Positions 1 through 8,628 of a stretch of DNA of 64,000 bases are shown here, in pieces. The notes beneath the pieces were generated by a model. It was not told where the DNA came from. It ran no database searches and saw nothing but the letters and a program-made list of their open reading frames with translations. The position numbers and the translations under genes are program-made. Source of the DNA: an uncultured bacterium (GTDB taxonomy: Bacteria; Cyanobacteriota; Vampirovibrionia; Gastranaerophilales; Gastranaerophilaceae); contig CASFPS010000004.1 in NCBI GenBank assembly GCA_949296355.1, forward strand, positions 46,087 through 110,086, given 5' to 3'. Each line of letters begins with the position of its first letter. Within the stretch, counting starts at the first letter, position 1.

Positions 1-686
1 CCTCTGCAGCCTGTCATTATTATTGCCGCTATTGTACCAATGAAGCCTAAAACAGACCATATCCTGAAATTTTTAGGAAGTGCAATAAATGAAGGGAGAA
101 GGGCAATCAAATAACCGCCGAACAAATTCGGATTATAGGGTTTTAAAGTCCCGTAAACCCTTGTCATAACCTCTTCCGGATTTAATCTTGAAGTATCCTG
201 CCAGCCTGAAATCTCTCCTACAGATGAAAAATTCTGCAAAAAAGCGGCAATTATTTCAAAAGACAAACAAACAGCATAAGCCGCAAAAATGTATTTTATC
301 TTGTCTTTATTATCTTTAAGATAATGAACCAGAGCTACATAAAACCCGAGATATGTAAGAGTTTTAAAAAAACCTTTTAAACTCAAATAAAAAAGAGTAG
401 AGCCGGCTACACTTATTACAACAAAAATAAAATATACAAGTAAAAATTTATCTATCGTCGTCAGTTCAAATTTTTCGCCGGATTTTGTAATAAGTTTTAC
501 AATTGTAAGAAAAATTGCAAAAATAGCAAAATAGCCTATAAAATCAGAATTAGCGGCAGTTGAAGTAAATATTACAAGAAAAATATTTAAGCCGATAAAC
601 CAATCTATAGTTTTAAGAAAAAAACTTTTTTCATACAGCGGTTTAAATAAATTTTGCAAAGAAAATAAAACGTTATTTAAAAACAT
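1..686 (-). CDS. O-antigen ligase/polymerase-like membrane protein (partial, 3' end off the left edge)
   Basis: The frame is open from an ATG at 684-686, after a GGGGTGG ribosome binding site, to the window edge, giving 228 residues without a stop. The translation begins MFLNNVLFSLQNLFKP and has several hydrophobic segments. It also contains the stretch LKPYNPNLFGGYLIALLPS. A Pro/Asn-rich loop followed by a membrane helix is typical of the Wzy/WaaL/IctB O-antigen ligase family, which joins or polymerises glycans on the periplasmic face of the inner membrane. The downstream position of DUF4330 and a heptose-kinase-like gene on the same strand fits a surface-polysaccharide role. The catalytic C-terminal half is outside the window, so ligase, polymerase and IctB-like transporter cannot be told apart. 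Confidence 0.7.
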   Translation of the reverse strand, partial: MFLNNVLFSLQNLFKPLYEKSFFLKTIDWFIGLNIFLVIFTSTAANSDFIGYFAIFAIFLTIVKLITKSGEKFELTTIDKFLLVYFIFVVISVAGSTLFYLSLKGFFKTLTYLGFYVALVHYLKDNKDKIKYIFAAYAVCLSFEIIAAFLQNFSSVGEISGWQDTSRLNPEEVMTRVYGTLKPYNPNLFGGYLIALLPSFIALPKNFRIWSVLGFIGTIAAIIMTGCR

Positions 687-703
687 TTATCCACCCCGCA
701 GGA

Positions 704-1252
704 TTACCCGACTGAATTATTAGCGCCAACATCTTCAACGCCTGATTCTGTTGTAACTCTTACATCCGAAATTGTACCGTTAAACTTGTAACTTTCACCT
801 TCAAGAGTTACGGGAAGTCCCATTTTTATTTTGTTTCCGCCGACAACCGCGCCGTCTTTTGTAATTTTTGCCTTATCTGTAATTGTTATAATTGCATCAA
901 ATATTGCCGGCTGTGCAGGATCTTTTATCAGAATATACTGCTCTTTTACTTTTGGAGCAGCAATTGCAGTCTGCCTTGCCTGAGATGTAACCTTTACTAC
1001 ATTCAATTCTGTATAAGGGACATTTCTTATAGTGATAAATGTTTTATCCTGAGATTTTATAGGGAATTCTTCTCCTGTAACAGTTACACCTCTCAAAAAT
1101 ACTTGAAATGTAATAGGAGAGGTTGCTTCTATTTGCTTATCAGCAGTCTGTCTAAAATGCTTTGTTGTTGCAACTCCGACAATTAAAGCAATTATAACAC
1201 CCAAAACTATTACAAAATCAACAATATTAAATTTCCCGAATAAGTTTTTCAC
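704..1252 (-). CDS. DUF4330 family membrane-anchored protein
   Basis: This 182-residue protein has one N-terminal membrane helix (about residues 10-28, rich in Ile, Val and Gly) followed by a beta-rich domain predicted outside the membrane. The helix after a short KFNIVD lead and the later domain resemble DUF4330, a family of unknown function found in cyanobacteria and some clostridia. It starts 2 bases after the stop of the PfkB-type kinase gene and ends 17 bases before the O-antigen ligase-like gene. The three therefore look co-transcribed, and a role in exporting or assembling surface glycan is an inference from this context only. The family call is from memory of the domain and would need a profile search. 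Confidence 0.65.
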   Translation of the reverse strand: MKNLFGKFNIVDFVIVLGVIIALIVGVATTKHFRQTADKQIEATSPITFQVFLRGVTVTGEEFPIKSQDKTFITIRNVPYTELNVVKVTSQARQTAIAAPKVKEQYILIKDPAQPAIFDAIITITDKAKITKDGAVVGGNKIKMGLPVTLEGESYKFNGTISDVRVTTESGVEDVGANNSVG

Positions 1253-1254
1253 AA

Positions 1255-2283
1255 TTACTCTCCTTCATCTGCATTAAAGTTGTCCGGAATGGACTTCAAA
1301 ATTTCATCTATAGTAGTTGTAGCACAGCCAAACTGCTTTATTACAATACCGGCGGCTATATTGCCTATAATTGCCGCATATACAGGAGTTGCGCCGCTTG
1401 CTAAAGCAAGTGTATAAAGAGCTGTTACGGTATCACCGGCACCGGTCACATCAAAAACTTCTGCCTTATTGAAAACAGGGATGTGAGTATAATGGTCGTT
1501 ATTATCAACCACAACCATACCTTCCGAACCGCATGTAATAAGTACAGAATCAGCCCCGGATTGTTCAAGTAAGATATTGGCAGCTTTTAAGAAATCCTCT
1601 TTATTTTCAAGTTTAAAACCTACATGTTTTTGTGTGTCCGGAAGATTAGGAGTCATAGAAGTAATTCCGTAATATTTATCCAGATTCTTCTGAGCGTCAA
1701 CCACAACTTTTTTGTGCAAATTATTGGCAAATCTTATAGTAGCCCTTATAACTCTTTCCGAAAGAGTTCCTACATGGTAATCTGAAATAATAACAGCATC
1801 ACATTCGCCCATCAGTTTTTCTATTTGACTGATTAATTTATCCTCTGTTTCTTTAGATAGAGGGGAATTTGTCTGTCTGTCAATTCTTACAATCTGCTGG
1901 GTTATTGAATGCGAACAGGAACCGGAAATTCTGGTTTTTGTAATAGTTTTACGTTCTTTATCCGTAACAAGCGAAGAACAGTCTATATTAGCTTCTTTAA
2001 AAGCATTCTTCAAATCCATTGCCTGATAATCGTCGCCTACAACTCCAATTACACAAACTTTACCGTCGTTTATTGTAGAAACATTGTGGGCAGCATTTGA
2101 AGCTCCGCCTAAAATATATTTAGTATGTGTATGCTGCAAAATTAACACCGGTGCTTCTCTTGAAATTCTCTCCGTATCACCGTAAACCATTTCATCAAGA
2201 GCCAAATCACCTACAACAAGTATTTTTGCATTCTTTAAATTTTTTACTGTATTAATTAAACAGTCCCTGTCGATATGATACAT
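1255..2283 (-). CDS. rfaE1: PfkB-family sugar kinase, D-glycero-beta-D-manno-heptose-7-phosphate kinase type (HldE N-terminal domain)
   Basis: The 342 residues match the kinase half of HldE/RfaE, which phosphorylates heptose-7-phosphate at C1 in ADP-heptose synthesis. Visible features are the ILVVGDLALDE start (residues 21-31), the sugar-binding GGASN motif (59-63), and the anion-hole/catalytic motif DVTGAGDT (278-285) with D284 as the expected base. The adenylyltransferase half of HldE is missing; this is the stand-alone kinase form. It is the first gene of an operon with DUF4330 and an O-antigen ligase-like gene. The start follows an AAGAGAG ribosome binding site. Another PfkB sugar substrate is possible, but the N-terminal signature and the length favour heptose-7-phosphate. 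Confidence 0.82.
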   Translation of the reverse strand: MYHIDRDCLINTVKNLKNAKILVVGDLALDEMVYGDTERISREAPVLILQHTHTKYILGGASNAAHNVSTINDGKVCVIGVVGDDYQAMDLKNAFKEANIDCSSLVTDKERKTITKTRISGSCSHSITQQIVRIDRQTNSPLSKETEDKLISQIEKLMGECDAVIISDYHVGTLSERVIRATIRFANNLHKKVVVDAQKNLDKYYGITSMTPNLPDTQKHVGFKLENKEDFLKAANILLEQSGADSVLITCGSEGMVVVDNNDHYTHIPVFNKAEVFDVTGAGDTVTALYTLALASGATPVYAAIIGNIAAGIVIKQFGCATTTIDEILKSIPDNFNADEGE

Positions 2284-2300
2284 TTCAATCTCTCTTATGA

Positions 2301-2334
2301 TTGCCTAATGACTAAAACTCATATATAATATAAT
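2301..2334 (+). promoter_or_regulatory. Sigma-70-type promoter for the 282-residue membrane protein
   Basis: TTGCCT at 2301-2306 is followed after 17 bp by TATAAT at 2324-2329; a second TATAAT overlaps at 2329-2334. The gene starts at 2360 with an AGAGAG ribosome binding site just upstream. The element lies in the 76-bp region between this gene and the divergent kinase gene. Confidence 0.5.
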
Positions 2335-2359
2335 CATACAATAAAAAAGAGAGTTCGGC

Positions 2360-3208
2360 ATGGCTGATAAAAATATTTCTAACGATAAAGATTCTATTGA
2401 TATTAATGAATTAGCTTCTTTAAATGATGATATTTCTCCTGAATTGATAGAGCAATTACAGCAGAAACTCTCGCAGGATGCCATGTCATTTAATGAAACC
2501 GGCAATAAAAACAGTTCCTCAAATTTTAATGTAAATGATGATGCAACACTTTTTGAAGAGCCTTCTGAACAAAAAGAAAATTCTGTATCACCGGAGCAGG
2601 CAACACCGCAGCCGACAGTAAAAAAAGAATTTAATCTGGATAAAAATTTTGACGACAATTTTATAAAAAAATATAAAGCAAGATTAAACAAACAAAAGGA
2701 AGCCGGAGCTGATGCTAATAAAACCGAAGCCGAAAATTCTATCAGCAGCGCAGCTTTTTCGGAAAACACTGAAGAAAATACGGAAGAAAATATAGAACAG
2801 CTTACTAATGGCAATATATCCGAAAGAAAAATAACCCCTGCACAAAAGAATTATAATGACAGCCTTGATTTTTTAGACGGAAACGTAAAGTACTCAAAGT
2901 ATGTTATTTATATTGACCCGCAGAATGTTGATTTCATTGACAGCCTGACTGTAAAAGAACGCAAAAATCTTATTAATAACATATTAAGAGAACAAGACGA
3001 CATTGCAATTACCAAACATCGTTTCAAAATTATTAATACGGTTATTAAACACGTTATAGTTGCAATCTTGACAATTACAGTCTCTATTCCGGTAATTTAC
3101 TGGACAATAAATGCCTCATTAGAAGCAACAATAAACAATTACAGGCGTTCGCAGTCAAATTTCCAAACACTATATAAAGAAAACGGGAAAATTACAAATA
3201 CGCGTTAA
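2360..3208 (+). CDS. Hypothetical protein, acidic/low-complexity N-terminus with one C-terminal membrane helix
   Basis: I do not recognise a family. The first 170 or so of the 282 residues are polar and rich in Asp, Glu, Asn and Ser, with low complexity (for example runs of EENTEEN type), so they are probably disordered. Around residues 170-215 is a more ordered segment containing YSKYVIYIDPQNVDF. A hydrophobic helix near residues 235-258 (VIVAILTITVSIPVIYW) is followed by about 25 basic/polar residues. This predicts a single-pass inner-membrane protein with a large cytoplasmic acidic domain. It resembles in architecture the acidic proteins at 20990-25104, but I cannot show homology by eye. 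It has its own promoter and is divergent from the kinase gene. Confidence 0.7.
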   Translation: MADKNISNDKDSIDINELASLNDDISPELIEQLQQKLSQDAMSFNETGNKNSSSNFNVNDDATLFEEPSEQKENSVSPEQATPQPTVKKEFNLDKNFDDNFIKKYKARLNKQKEAGADANKTEAENSISSAAFSENTEENTEENIEQLTNGNISERKITPAQKNYNDSLDFLDGNVKYSKYVIYIDPQNVDFIDSLTVKERKNLINNILREQDDIAITKHRFKIINTVIKHVIVAILTITVSIPVIYWTINASLEATINNYRRSQSNFQTLYKENGKITNTR

Positions 3209-3211
3209 TAT

Positions 3212-3904
3212 TTAATCTTTATCACCGATAATAGCATCAGCAAGAACGGTTCCCAGTTTGTACCCGCCAATTGAAGCACAAACAAAGCCTATACCTTTAA
3301 GCATACCCGGTAAAAATTTAAGTGATTTGTTAAAGAATGTTTTAGTGGCGCAATAATCTTTGAGTGCAGAGACCTGTTTTTCAACAAAAGGATTTCTCTT
3401 ATAAAGAGCTTCGCGAGCGACAGCAACACGTTTTCCGTCGATTTTCTTTATAACAGGCATACCGATTATTCTTTTTGCAGCAGCTTCTGCCGTAAACATC
3501 GTTCCGAGTCCGAGAGTTTCCCTAATAGCGGCTTCTTTTTTATCATCAGCAGTTAAAACTTTAACGGCACCGGTTGCCATAATTAGCGGGTTTATATAAT
3601 TAGAAGTAAAGTTTAAAACTTTACCGACACCATTTAAGACTTTATCACCTTTTGCAATTGCCTTGATTGATTCTTCGGCGCTTGTAAATCCGGCAGCGAG
3701 TGCGTTAGTAGACTCTTTAGCTATTGCGGATACTCCTTTTGCAGCATTTAAGACCTGACCTCCAGCAATATCCATATTCATAGCAGCGACAAACGGATTG
3801 GTTTCGGATAAAGCGTCGGCACCTGAATTAGCCCTTCTGGAAGAAAATATGCCGCTTGAAACTATTGAAGGCATAAATGATGTAATTGCTAATCCTGATG
3901 ACAT
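3212..3904 (-). CDS. Hypothetical protein, small-residue-rich, probable membrane association
   Basis: The 230 residues are rich in Ala, Gly, Ser and Lys, and no family is recognised. The N-terminus (SFMPSIVSSGIFSSRRANSG) is Ser-rich without a classical signal peptide. Mildly hydrophobic stretches lie near 85-110 (YINPLIMATGAVKVL) and 200-225 (GMLKGIGFVCASIGGYKLG). The start follows TAAGGA about 11 bases upstream. The gene is convergent with the 282-residue protein, with only 3 bp between the stop codons and no obvious terminator. It is probably a lineage-restricted protein; membrane association is inferred from hydrophobicity alone. Confidence 0.6.
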   Translation of the reverse strand: MSSGLAITSFMPSIVSSGIFSSRRANSGADALSETNPFVAAMNMDIAGGQVLNAAKGVSAIAKESTNALAAGFTSAEESIKAIAKGDKVLNGVGKVLNFTSNYINPLIMATGAVKVLTADDKKEAAIRETLGLGTMFTAEAAAKRIIGMPVIKKIDGKRVAVAREALYKRNPFVEKQVSALKDYCATKTFFNKSLKFLPGMLKGIGFVCASIGGYKLGTVLADAIIGDKD

Positions 3905-4020
3905 ATATTTAAATCCTTACAACACTAACTAATAACACACTATATTTATATAAAGTTTTGATTGAAGTAATAATTTCAAAAAAATGATAAATCTTTACAA
4001 ATTGTAATAATTTTACTCAA

Positions 4021-4695
4021 TCTCCGCATTGCTTTTTGCCGGCTTGAAGTGCATGTCAATTGACCATCAACGCACCACCCCTCTCCCCTTGCGGATGAGA
4101 AGAATGCGCTAATCGAACGACAGCGCGCATTCCCTCTCCAGCGGGGAGGGCTAGGGTGGGGGTGAACAATCGAACGACAACGCGCATCCCCTCGCACCTT
4201 TGGGGAGAGGGCTAGGGAGAGGGGCTGAGTAATAGAAACATTGGGTAGACTCCGCGCGACAACTATTTTCAAAAGCTTTTGTCGGGCTAAAGCCCGACCT
4301 ATTACTTATTTTTAATTTCACCCCCCTTTGTCACTCCGTGACATTTCCCCCGCAAGGGGGGCAAAAACCCCATACGCATTACCATTGCCCTTGAAGAAGA
4401 ATAAACATCCAATTAACGCAGCCAACTTCTTCCCCCCTTGCGGGGGAAGAGGATTTGCGGACGGACGTAAGTCCGGATAGCGAGCAAAACGAACGAACAG
4501 GAGCTCTGCTCCGAAAGTGAGATTTTGCGAGCGTGGAGCAAATCCAAGACAGTACCCGAAGGGGGATGGGGGGTAGTGAATTTGTAATAACCCCTCACCC
4601 GCATCTGTAGCTTTCGCATAGCTCAAGCACATCTGCTCCCTCTCCCGCAAGGGGCGAGGGGAAATGCGTTAACCGAGCGATAGCGCGCGTTCCGC
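4021..4695. repeat. Cluster of GC-rich palindromic and direct repeats, non-coding
   Basis: The 813 bp between genes (3905-4717) are far richer in G+C than the surroundings and carry many short inverted repeats. Examples are GTCGGGCT-AA-AGCCCGAC at 4281-4298, TGTCAC-TCC-GTGACA at 4329-4343, an inverted CTTCCCCC/GGGGGAAG pair near 4428-4447, and GGAGC-TCT-GCTCC near 4500-4512. A 25-base unit with core CGAACGACARCGCGCAT occurs at about 4109-4134 and 4167-4191, with a diverged copy at 4662-4695. Blocks of CCCTCTCCCC and GGGGAGAGGGCTAGGG type alternate between them. This is like the dispersed REP-type intergenic repeats seen in many bacterial genomes. The apparent minus-strand reading frames over it translate to repeat-derived sequence and are not genes. 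Confidence 0.75.
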
Positions 4696-4717
4696 TCATT
4701 TCATTTCTACTAAAAAA

Positions 4718-6061
4718 TTAAGCCTCTTCGGAACTCTCTTCCTCGACTACCGGTTCACGATAAATTTGCAATTTTGTTATTCTTGCACCTTCAATCTCTT
4801 TAACGGTAAATGTTAACCCGTTAAACGATACTGTATCACCGATTTCTGCAATCCTGCCGAGGAGCTTTACCACAAGACCGGCAATTGTATCAACGTCATC
4901 TTCTTCAAATTGAGACTCTCTCAGGCTGAAAAATTCTACAAATTCGTCAATGCGCATCATGCCGTTTGCAATATAAGTGTTTTCTCCAATCTCTTTGATA
5001 TTTGCTTCGGCATCTTCATCAAACTCGTCCTGAACATCTCCTATAATTTCTTCCAAAACATCTTCCAGAGTAATTAAACCTGATGTTCCGCCGAACTCGT
5101 CTATAACAACCGCAATCTGGCAGTGGCGTTTTTTAAATTCGATTATAAGATTATCTAAAGTCATTGTCTCCGGAACAAGAATCAATGGTCTGATAAGTTT
5201 GTTGATTGAATAATTTTCCTTCGTCATATTCATTGTATAAAGGTCTTTGACGTGGATAAAGCCTAAAATCTTATCAATATTTTCTTCGTAAACAGGGTAT
5301 CTTGTATACTGATTTTCCATTGCGGTTTTATTAAGTTCTTCATAGGAAATATCATTCGGAATACAAACCATATCCGTTCTTGGTATCATAACCTGTTTTG
5401 CCATCAAATCAGAGAATTTAAACATATTATGAAGCATTTCTGCTTCTGTTTCATTCAAAACTCCTTCATTATAGCTTGCATCAACGAGCATATCCAGCTC
5501 TTCCGTAGAATGCACAAGAGATGCATCCTCAGAATTAGCATGACAAGCCGCAAGAATTTTGTTACCTGATACTTCAAGGAGCAATACAAACGGTTTCAAA
5601 ACAGTTATAAATATATCCATTGGTGTTGCAATCATCAAAGACAATGATTCAGGATGTCTTAATGATATGCATTTTGGCAGTTGTTCGCCAAGAAGCACGT
5701 GGAAATATGTTACTAACACGAATGATATTGGAACAGCTATCATATGAGCCGATATTACACTATGAGACGCGGTAAAGAAGTTTATAGCCGGCTCAATAAT
5801 CTGAACAATGGTAGACTCTGCAACCCAACCTAATGCGATACTTGCAATTGTTACACCTAATTGAGCTGCTGCAAGCATTCTGTTTACATCATTAACAAGT
5901 TTTAAAGCTTTTTTTGCATTCTTGTTACCTTCGTTTGAAAGCTGCTCTAAACGGGTCTTTCTCACTTTTACCAGTGAAAACTCTGCTGCTACAAAAAAGG
6001 CATTAACGAAAAGCAAAAATAATATTATAAAAACATTAATAAAAAAATCTGTTATACCCAT
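4718..6061 (-). CDS. CNNM-CBS-CorC/HlyC family membrane protein (hemolysin C-like, possible Mg/Co transporter)
   Basis: The 447 residues show the full family architecture. First is an N-terminal DUF21/CNNM membrane domain (about 1-195) with four hydrophobic segments and the cytoplasmic KVRKTRLEQL motif after the first. Next is a pair of CBS domains (about 215-335, including VMIPRTDMVCIP and the conserved VVIDEFGGTSGLITLEDVLEEI). Last is a C-terminal CorC_HlyC domain (about 355-440). Family members handle divalent metal ions, usually as Mg efflux or regulation, with CBS domains sensing nucleotides. It is divergent from the DUF3326 gene. The start has an AAGAGAG ribosome binding site. Haemolytic activity is only a historical family name. 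Confidence 0.9.
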   Translation of the reverse strand: MGITDFFINVFIILFLLFVNAFFVAAEFSLVKVRKTRLEQLSNEGNKNAKKALKLVNDVNRMLAAAQLGVTIASIALGWVAESTIVQIIEPAINFFTASHSVISAHMIAVPISFVLVTYFHVLLGEQLPKCISLRHPESLSLMIATPMDIFITVLKPFVLLLEVSGNKILAACHANSEDASLVHSTEELDMLVDASYNEGVLNETEAEMLHNMFKFSDLMAKQVMIPRTDMVCIPNDISYEELNKTAMENQYTRYPVYEENIDKILGFIHVKDLYTMNMTKENYSINKLIRPLILVPETMTLDNLIIEFKKRHCQIAVVIDEFGGTSGLITLEDVLEEIIGDVQDEFDEDAEANIKEIGENTYIANGMMRIDEFVEFFSLRESQFEEDDVDTIAGLVVKLLGRIAEIGDTVSFNGLTFTVKEIEGARITKLQIYREPVVEEESSEEA

Positions 6062-6116
6062 TTACTCTCTTATACCTTTAAATTATACATATAATTTTAC
6101 ACCAGCGCAGAATTTT

Positions 6117-6145
6117 TTGCAATATTAAGCCGTCCATAATATAAT
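6117..6145 (+). promoter_or_regulatory. Promoter of the DUF3326 gene, predicted leaderless transcript
   Basis: TTGCAA at 6117-6122, a 17-bp spacer, and a perfect TATAAT at 6140-6145. The ATG is at 6153, seven bases after the -10 box, so transcription should begin at or next to the start codon. No Shine-Dalgarno sequence is present. Confidence 0.65.
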
Positions 6146-6152
6146 AAAACTT

Positions 6153-7103
6153 ATGAATACAGGCGCTTTTATTATACCTACAGGGATTGGAGCTTCAATA
6201 GGTGGGTTTGCAGGTGACGCAAGCTTCTGGGCAAGAAAGTTTGCAGAAAAATGCCGTTTGATTGTAAATCCTAATGTTGTCAATGCAGCGTGTTTTTCCG
6301 GTATTACTGAAAATATGCTTTATGTTGAAGGGTATTCGCTTGATGAATTTTTCAAGGGTAAAATAAACTTAATTCCATCTAAAAATAACAAAGTCGGGAT
6401 TATTTTTGATAAAGCTATTACAAAACCTGTTTTAAATGTTCATATAAACACTATAAATGCAGTAAAAACCGTTTACGGTACAAATATAGCGGGCTATGAA
6501 ATAACAGACGAAGAAGTCGGAGTAGAATTTTTTGTTGATAAATCCGGCGCTTCCGCGGGAAATGTTAAAAATTTGACAACGCTTAAATTTGCAGCAGAAA
6601 ATTTAATAAAAAAGGGGGCAGAGGCTATTGCAATAGTCTGCAGATTCCCTGACGAGCAGGGCGAGGATTATGCAAACGGAATAGGTGTTGACCCTGTAGG
6701 CGGCGTAGAAGCAATTATATCGCATTATATTTCTAAAGAATTTAATATTCCCTGCGCTCACGCTCCGGCATTTGATGATATAACAATAAGTACGGAAATC
6801 GTCGACTCCAGATGCTCAGCAGAATACATAACCCCGACCTTTCTCCCCTGTATTCTTCTAGGGCTTGCTCAAGCGCCGAAACTTTCAATAACTGACGGAG
6901 TAAATATTGACAATCTTGACTATCTTATTATTCCTTATAATTCAACCGGATCAATTCCTGTTCTTGAGATGACAAAACGAAAGAAACCGGTTTATGCGGT
7001 AAAAGAGAATTCAACCGTACTCAATATAACTCCTGAAAATTTTGCAAAAGATTGTACTGTAGTTGATACATATTTTGAATTGTACAACAAGCTTTTTAAT
7101 TAA
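6153..7103 (+). CDS. DUF3326 family protein
   Basis: The 316-residue protein begins with the family hallmark, an IPTGIGASIGGFAGDA stretch near residues 8-23, followed by NPNVVNAA. DUF3326 is known from cyanobacteria and plants and has no established function. Conserved-looking acidic and glycine motifs include CRFPDEQGEDYANGIGVDPVGGVEA. The length is near the family's usual 330-350 residues. No signal peptide or membrane helix is seen, so it is probably a soluble cytoplasmic protein. It stands alone, ending in a strong bidirectional terminator shared with trigger factor. It supports the cyanobacterial-lineage assignment. Confidence 0.85.
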   Translation: MNTGAFIIPTGIGASIGGFAGDASFWARKFAEKCRLIVNPNVVNAACFSGITENMLYVEGYSLDEFFKGKINLIPSKNNKVGIIFDKAITKPVLNVHINTINAVKTVYGTNIAGYEITDEEVGVEFFVDKSGASAGNVKNLTTLKFAAENLIKKGAEAIAIVCRFPDEQGEDYANGIGVDPVGGVEAIISHYISKEFNIPCAHAPAFDDITISTEIVDSRCSAEYITPTFLPCILLGLAQAPKLSITDGVNIDNLDYLIIPYNSTGSIPVLEMTKRKKPVYAVKENSTVLNITPENFAKDCTVVDTYFELYNKLFN

Positions 7104-7110
7104 CATAACA

Positions 7111-7140
7111 AAATGCGGGCTGAAAATTCAGCCCGCATTT
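7111..7140. terminator. Bidirectional rho-independent terminator between DUF3326 and tig
   Basis: A perfect 14-bp inverted repeat (7111-7124 and 7127-7140, arms AAATGCGGGCTGAA/TTCAGCCCGCATTT) surrounds a 2-base loop and is flanked by T runs on both strands. It lies between two convergent genes and should end both transcripts. Confidence 0.9.
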
Positions 7141-7155
7141 TTTCTTGATGATAAA

Positions 7156-8448
7156 TTATTTCAATTTAACAGTATTATTATCTGCTAAAAATTTAGTAAC
7201 TTTTTCATTCAAAGCCTGATGTGAAATAGCATTGAATACTCCCGGAGTCTGAGACAATTGTTTTACAAGAGTATTAGCGTCTATCTGGTACATTCTGCTT
7301 AATTCAGAAAGCTTAGCTCCAAACTCTGCCTGAGATACTACAATTTTTTCTTCTTTAGCAATTTTATCAATTACAAGTGAATTTTTAACTCTAACTGCAG
7401 CATCTTCTTTAAGACTCTTCATAATTTCATCATATCCTTGAGCCTGCACTGCCTGCTCCCATGTAAATCCCTGCATAGCAAGCTTCTGTTTGTATTCTTC
7501 TACAAGCTGGTCTGCTTCTCTGTCTATCATTGACTGCTGAATATCGACTTTTGCATCACCTGTAACTTTTTCAAAAATTGCTTTTTCAGAATTCACTCTG
7601 TCAATATCAGCTTTTTGAGTATCAAGATATTTTTGGATATCTGCTTTCAAATCATCAACAGTTTTGAATGGTCCGATTTTTTGTACAAATTCATCTGTTA
7701 ATTCCGGCAAAACCTTTGATTTAATTTCATTAATTTTGCACTTGAAAACTGCCGGCTGACCTGCAAGTTTCTTTTCGTGATATTCTTCAGGGAAAGTAAC
7801 ATTGATTTCAAATTCTTCACCTAAAGTTCTGTCAACGAGCTGCTCTGCAAAACCTGGAATAAAGCTTGAATGAGCAAGGTCTAAAGTATAGTTTTTAGCG
7901 TCTCCGTGCTCAATCTTTTCTCCGTTAGAAAAACCTTCAAAATCAAAAACAACCGTATCAGTTGCCTGAGTTTTTCTGTCAGTTACAACAACAGTAGTTG
8001 CGTGCTGCTCCAACAAACCATCTATAGATTTTTGAAGTGCATCTTCCGGAGTCTTGTATTCATCAACTTCAATAGTCAAACCTTTGTACTCGCCTAAAGT
8101 AACTTCAGGTCTTAATTCTATCTTTGCAACGATTTTTAAGTCTTCACCGATTTTGTAGTCATAAGATTCAACGTATGGCTGGGCAACAACATCAAAATCA
8201 TTTTCTTTAATTACATCAGAAAAAATTTTCGGAAGCGCATTCTCTAAAGCTTCGTGCTTAATTCTGTCCTCACCTATATTTTGCTCAACAATATTTCTGG
8301 GAGCTTTTCCTTTTCTAAACCCCGGAATATTTACATACTGCGCAAGTCTTTTTGCTGCATTATTGTAATAATTAACCGCGTCCTTAGCTGGAATTTCAAT
8401 ATCAACCTTTACTACATTTTCAGGTTGTTTTTCAATAGTTGTTTTCAT
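7156..8448 (-). CDS. tig: Trigger factor (ribosome-associated chaperone and prolyl isomerase)
   Basis: This 430-residue protein has the ribosome-docking signature GFRKGKAP at residues 43-50. A FKBP-type peptidyl-prolyl isomerase domain covers roughly 155-245 (containing SSFIPGFAEQLVDRTLGEE), and a helical C-terminal chaperone region extends to the end. The length matches the family. Trigger factor binds ribosomal protein L23 at the tunnel exit and shields nascent chains. The usual clpP-clpX partners do not follow; the gene stands alone and ends at the shared terminator at 7111-7140. An AGAGGAT ribosome binding site precedes the ATG by about 8 bases. Confidence 0.95.
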   Translation of the reverse strand: MKTTIEKQPENVVKVDIEIPAKDAVNYYNNAAKRLAQYVNIPGFRKGKAPRNIVEQNIGEDRIKHEALENALPKIFSDVIKENDFDVVAQPYVESYDYKIGEDLKIVAKIELRPEVTLGEYKGLTIEVDEYKTPEDALQKSIDGLLEQHATTVVVTDRKTQATDTVVFDFEGFSNGEKIEHGDAKNYTLDLAHSSFIPGFAEQLVDRTLGEEFEINVTFPEEYHEKKLAGQPAVFKCKINEIKSKVLPELTDEFVQKIGPFKTVDDLKADIQKYLDTQKADIDRVNSEKAIFEKVTGDAKVDIQQSMIDREADQLVEEYKQKLAMQGFTWEQAVQAQGYDEIMKSLKEDAAVRVKNSLVIDKIAKEEKIVVSQAEFGAKLSELSRMYQIDANTLVKQLSQTPGVFNAISHQALNEKVTKFLADNNTVKLK

Positions 8449-8575
8449 TTATAAATCCTCTTTTTCAATACTTTTACATATATAAAACTACTACAAACAG
8501 AGGATATTGTAAACCTTTTAGTAATTTGGGGTAAATTATGGGGGGGGAGTCAATCTATTTTCCTCAGGAATCAGA

Positions 8576-8609
8576 TAAAAAAGCAGGATGGCATTATTAC
8601 CATCCTGCT
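8576..8609 (-). terminator. Rho-independent terminator of the rpoB-rpoC1-rpoC2 operon
   Basis: A perfect 10-bp stem (AGCAGGATGG at 8582-8591 and CCATCCTGCT at 8600-8609) with an 8-base loop is followed on the minus strand by a T run (8576-8581). It lies 20 bases after the rpoC2 stop codon. Confidence 0.88.
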
Positions 8610-8628
8610 ATATCTCTCTTAATATATT

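Noticed and set aside
2305..2814. 169-codon minus-strand frame
   Set aside because: It is antisense to the 282-residue protein gene, which has a promoter, a ribosome binding site and better amino-acid composition; the antisense product is Ser/Phe/Leu-rich as expected for a shadow.
3951..3977. TAAAGTTT on the plus strand as a further sigma-28 promoter
   Set aside because: At the required 11-bp spacing the sequence is ATAATTTC, with no GCCG core, and no gene follows on that strand.
3976..4650. Open minus-strand frames over the GC-rich region (for example 3976-4272 and 4318-4650)
   Set aside because: They translate to the Pro/Arg/Ser-rich patterns that GC-rich palindromic repeats produce, overlap each other, and lack ribosome binding sites.
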